From an uncultured bacterium (lineage in GTDB: Bacteria; Bacillota; Clostridia; Lachnospirales; Lachnospiraceae), in NCBI GenBank assembly GCA_905214855.1, contig CAJMNU010000103.1, positions 1-5,624 on the forward strand: 5,624 nucleotides of DNA, given 5' to 3'. The notes beneath the pieces are model-generated. The model was given only the letters and a program-made list of their open reading frames with translations, had not been told where the DNA came from and ran no database searches. Each line of letters starts with the position of its first letter. Positions within the stretch are counted from its first letter, which is position 1. Positions 5,015-5,624 of the stretch are shown in pieces. The translations under genes and the position numbers were made by a program.

Positions 5015-5624
5015 TTATGACAGAAAATCTCGAATCCTTTTACTTCTGACAGGATTTCTCAGCTTGCGCAAAGCCTTTGCCTCGATCTGTCTGATACGCT
5101 CTCTGGTTACTTTGAATTCTTTTCCCACTTCTTCCAGTGTACGTGGATGTCCGTCTTCCAATCCGAAGCGCAAGACAATAACCTGACGTTCTCTTTCCTT
5201 CAAATCTCCCAGCAGTGCATCAATATGCTCACGCAGCATCACGGATTCCACATTTCCTTCCGGAGTCACTACGTTATTGTCTGCCACAAAATCTCCCAGA
5301 TTGGAGTCATCCTCCTCACCGATCGGAGTCTCCAGAGAAGCTGGCTCTCTGGCGATCTGCATGATCTCCATAACCTTGTCCTCTGTCATATCCAAAGCAT
5401 CTGCAAGCTCTGTAACGGACGGCTCATACCCCAGCTCCAGCGTTAATTTACGCTGCATCTTGGACATCTTATTGATCGTCTCGACCATATGTACCGGGAC
5501 ACGGATGGTTCTTGCCTGATCTGCCAATGCTCTTGTAACAGACTGTCTGATCCACCATGTTGCGTAGGTGCTAAGTTTGTATCCCTTTGTATAATCGAAT
5601 TTTTCCACACCTTTAATAAGACCA
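5015..5624 (-). CDS. rpoD: RNA polymerase primary sigma factor RpoD/SigA, C-terminal part
   Basis: The last 202 codons of the housekeeping sigma-70 factor, which directs RNA polymerase core to vegetative promoters; the 5' part is beyond the right edge. The visible protein opens inside region 2 with [20 protein letters not shown] followed by the [12 protein letters not shown] block, covering regions 2.3-2.4 that read and melt the -10 element. Region 3 spans about residues 50-125 of the visible part. Region 4 follows with [12 protein letters not shown] and the helix-turn-helix [20 protein letters not shown] (163-182) that binds the -35 box. It ends SKRIRDFLS, the usual tail of primary sigma factors, and this distinguishes it from sporulation sigmas. 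A GTG at 5608-5606 is an internal valine codon, not a start. The frame is intact to TAA at 5017-5015, and its own terminator follows. Identification is near certain. Confidence 0.97.
   Translation of the reverse strand, partial: GLIKGVEKFDYTKGYKLSTYATWWIRQSVTRALADQARTIRVPVHMVETINKMSKMQRKLTLELGYEPSVTELADALDMTEDKVMEIMQIAREPASLETPIGEEDDSNLGDFVADNNVVTPEGNVESVMLREHIDALLGDLKERERQVIVLRFGLEDGHPRTLEEVGKEFKVTRERIRQIEAKALRKLRNPVRSKRIRDFLS

Overview
The window reads as a piece of chromosome from a low-GC anaerobic Firmicute, most likely a Lachnospiraceae-type Clostridium relative. This is inferred from the AT-rich intergenic DNA, strong purine-rich Shine-Dalgarno sequences, and the protein families: a primary sigma factor, an HPr with both His15 and Ser46, and QueH in place of QueG. 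No database search was run. Every supported gene lies on the minus strand, so transcription runs from high to low coordinates. I see no mobile element, CRISPR array, or rRNA or tRNA gene.

In transcription order: (1) 5624-5015 is the 3' portion of the housekeeping sigma factor gene rpoD/sigA, followed by a long nested-hairpin terminator (4976-4907). (2) A probable promoter overlapping the terminator's T-tract (4908-4880) leads into a three-gene cluster: queH (4831-4157, epoxyqueuosine reductase for tRNA queuosine), trkA (4134-2776, regulatory NAD-binding subunit of K+ uptake) and trkH (2735-1275, the K+ channel-like membrane subunit). Gaps are 22 and 40 nt, which suggests one operon. (3) A near-consensus promoter (1229-1201) with a palindrome just downstream drives a monocistronic HPr gene (1136-873) that ends in a clear intrinsic terminator (863-836). 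(4) A hotdog-fold acyl-CoA thioesterase of the YbgC/FadM type follows (783-355). (5) At the left edge is the 5' part of a PAP2-family phosphatase gene (277-1). Its reading frame is broken after about 20 codons. The first frame ends at a TGA overlapping an ATG of the frame that carries the rest of the protein.

Most of the window is ordinary core metabolism and housekeeping. The part most worth a second look is the disrupted PAP2 gene, which is visible only by joining two reading frames. It is either a true pseudogene, a sequencing error, or a gene expressed by internal re-initiation. Smaller points of interest are the palindrome in the HPr leader, the pairing of a queuosine gene with the Trk genes, and a 10-bp direct repeat linking the trkA stop codon to the trkH ribosome binding site. 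I found no convincing evidence of a new biological system.
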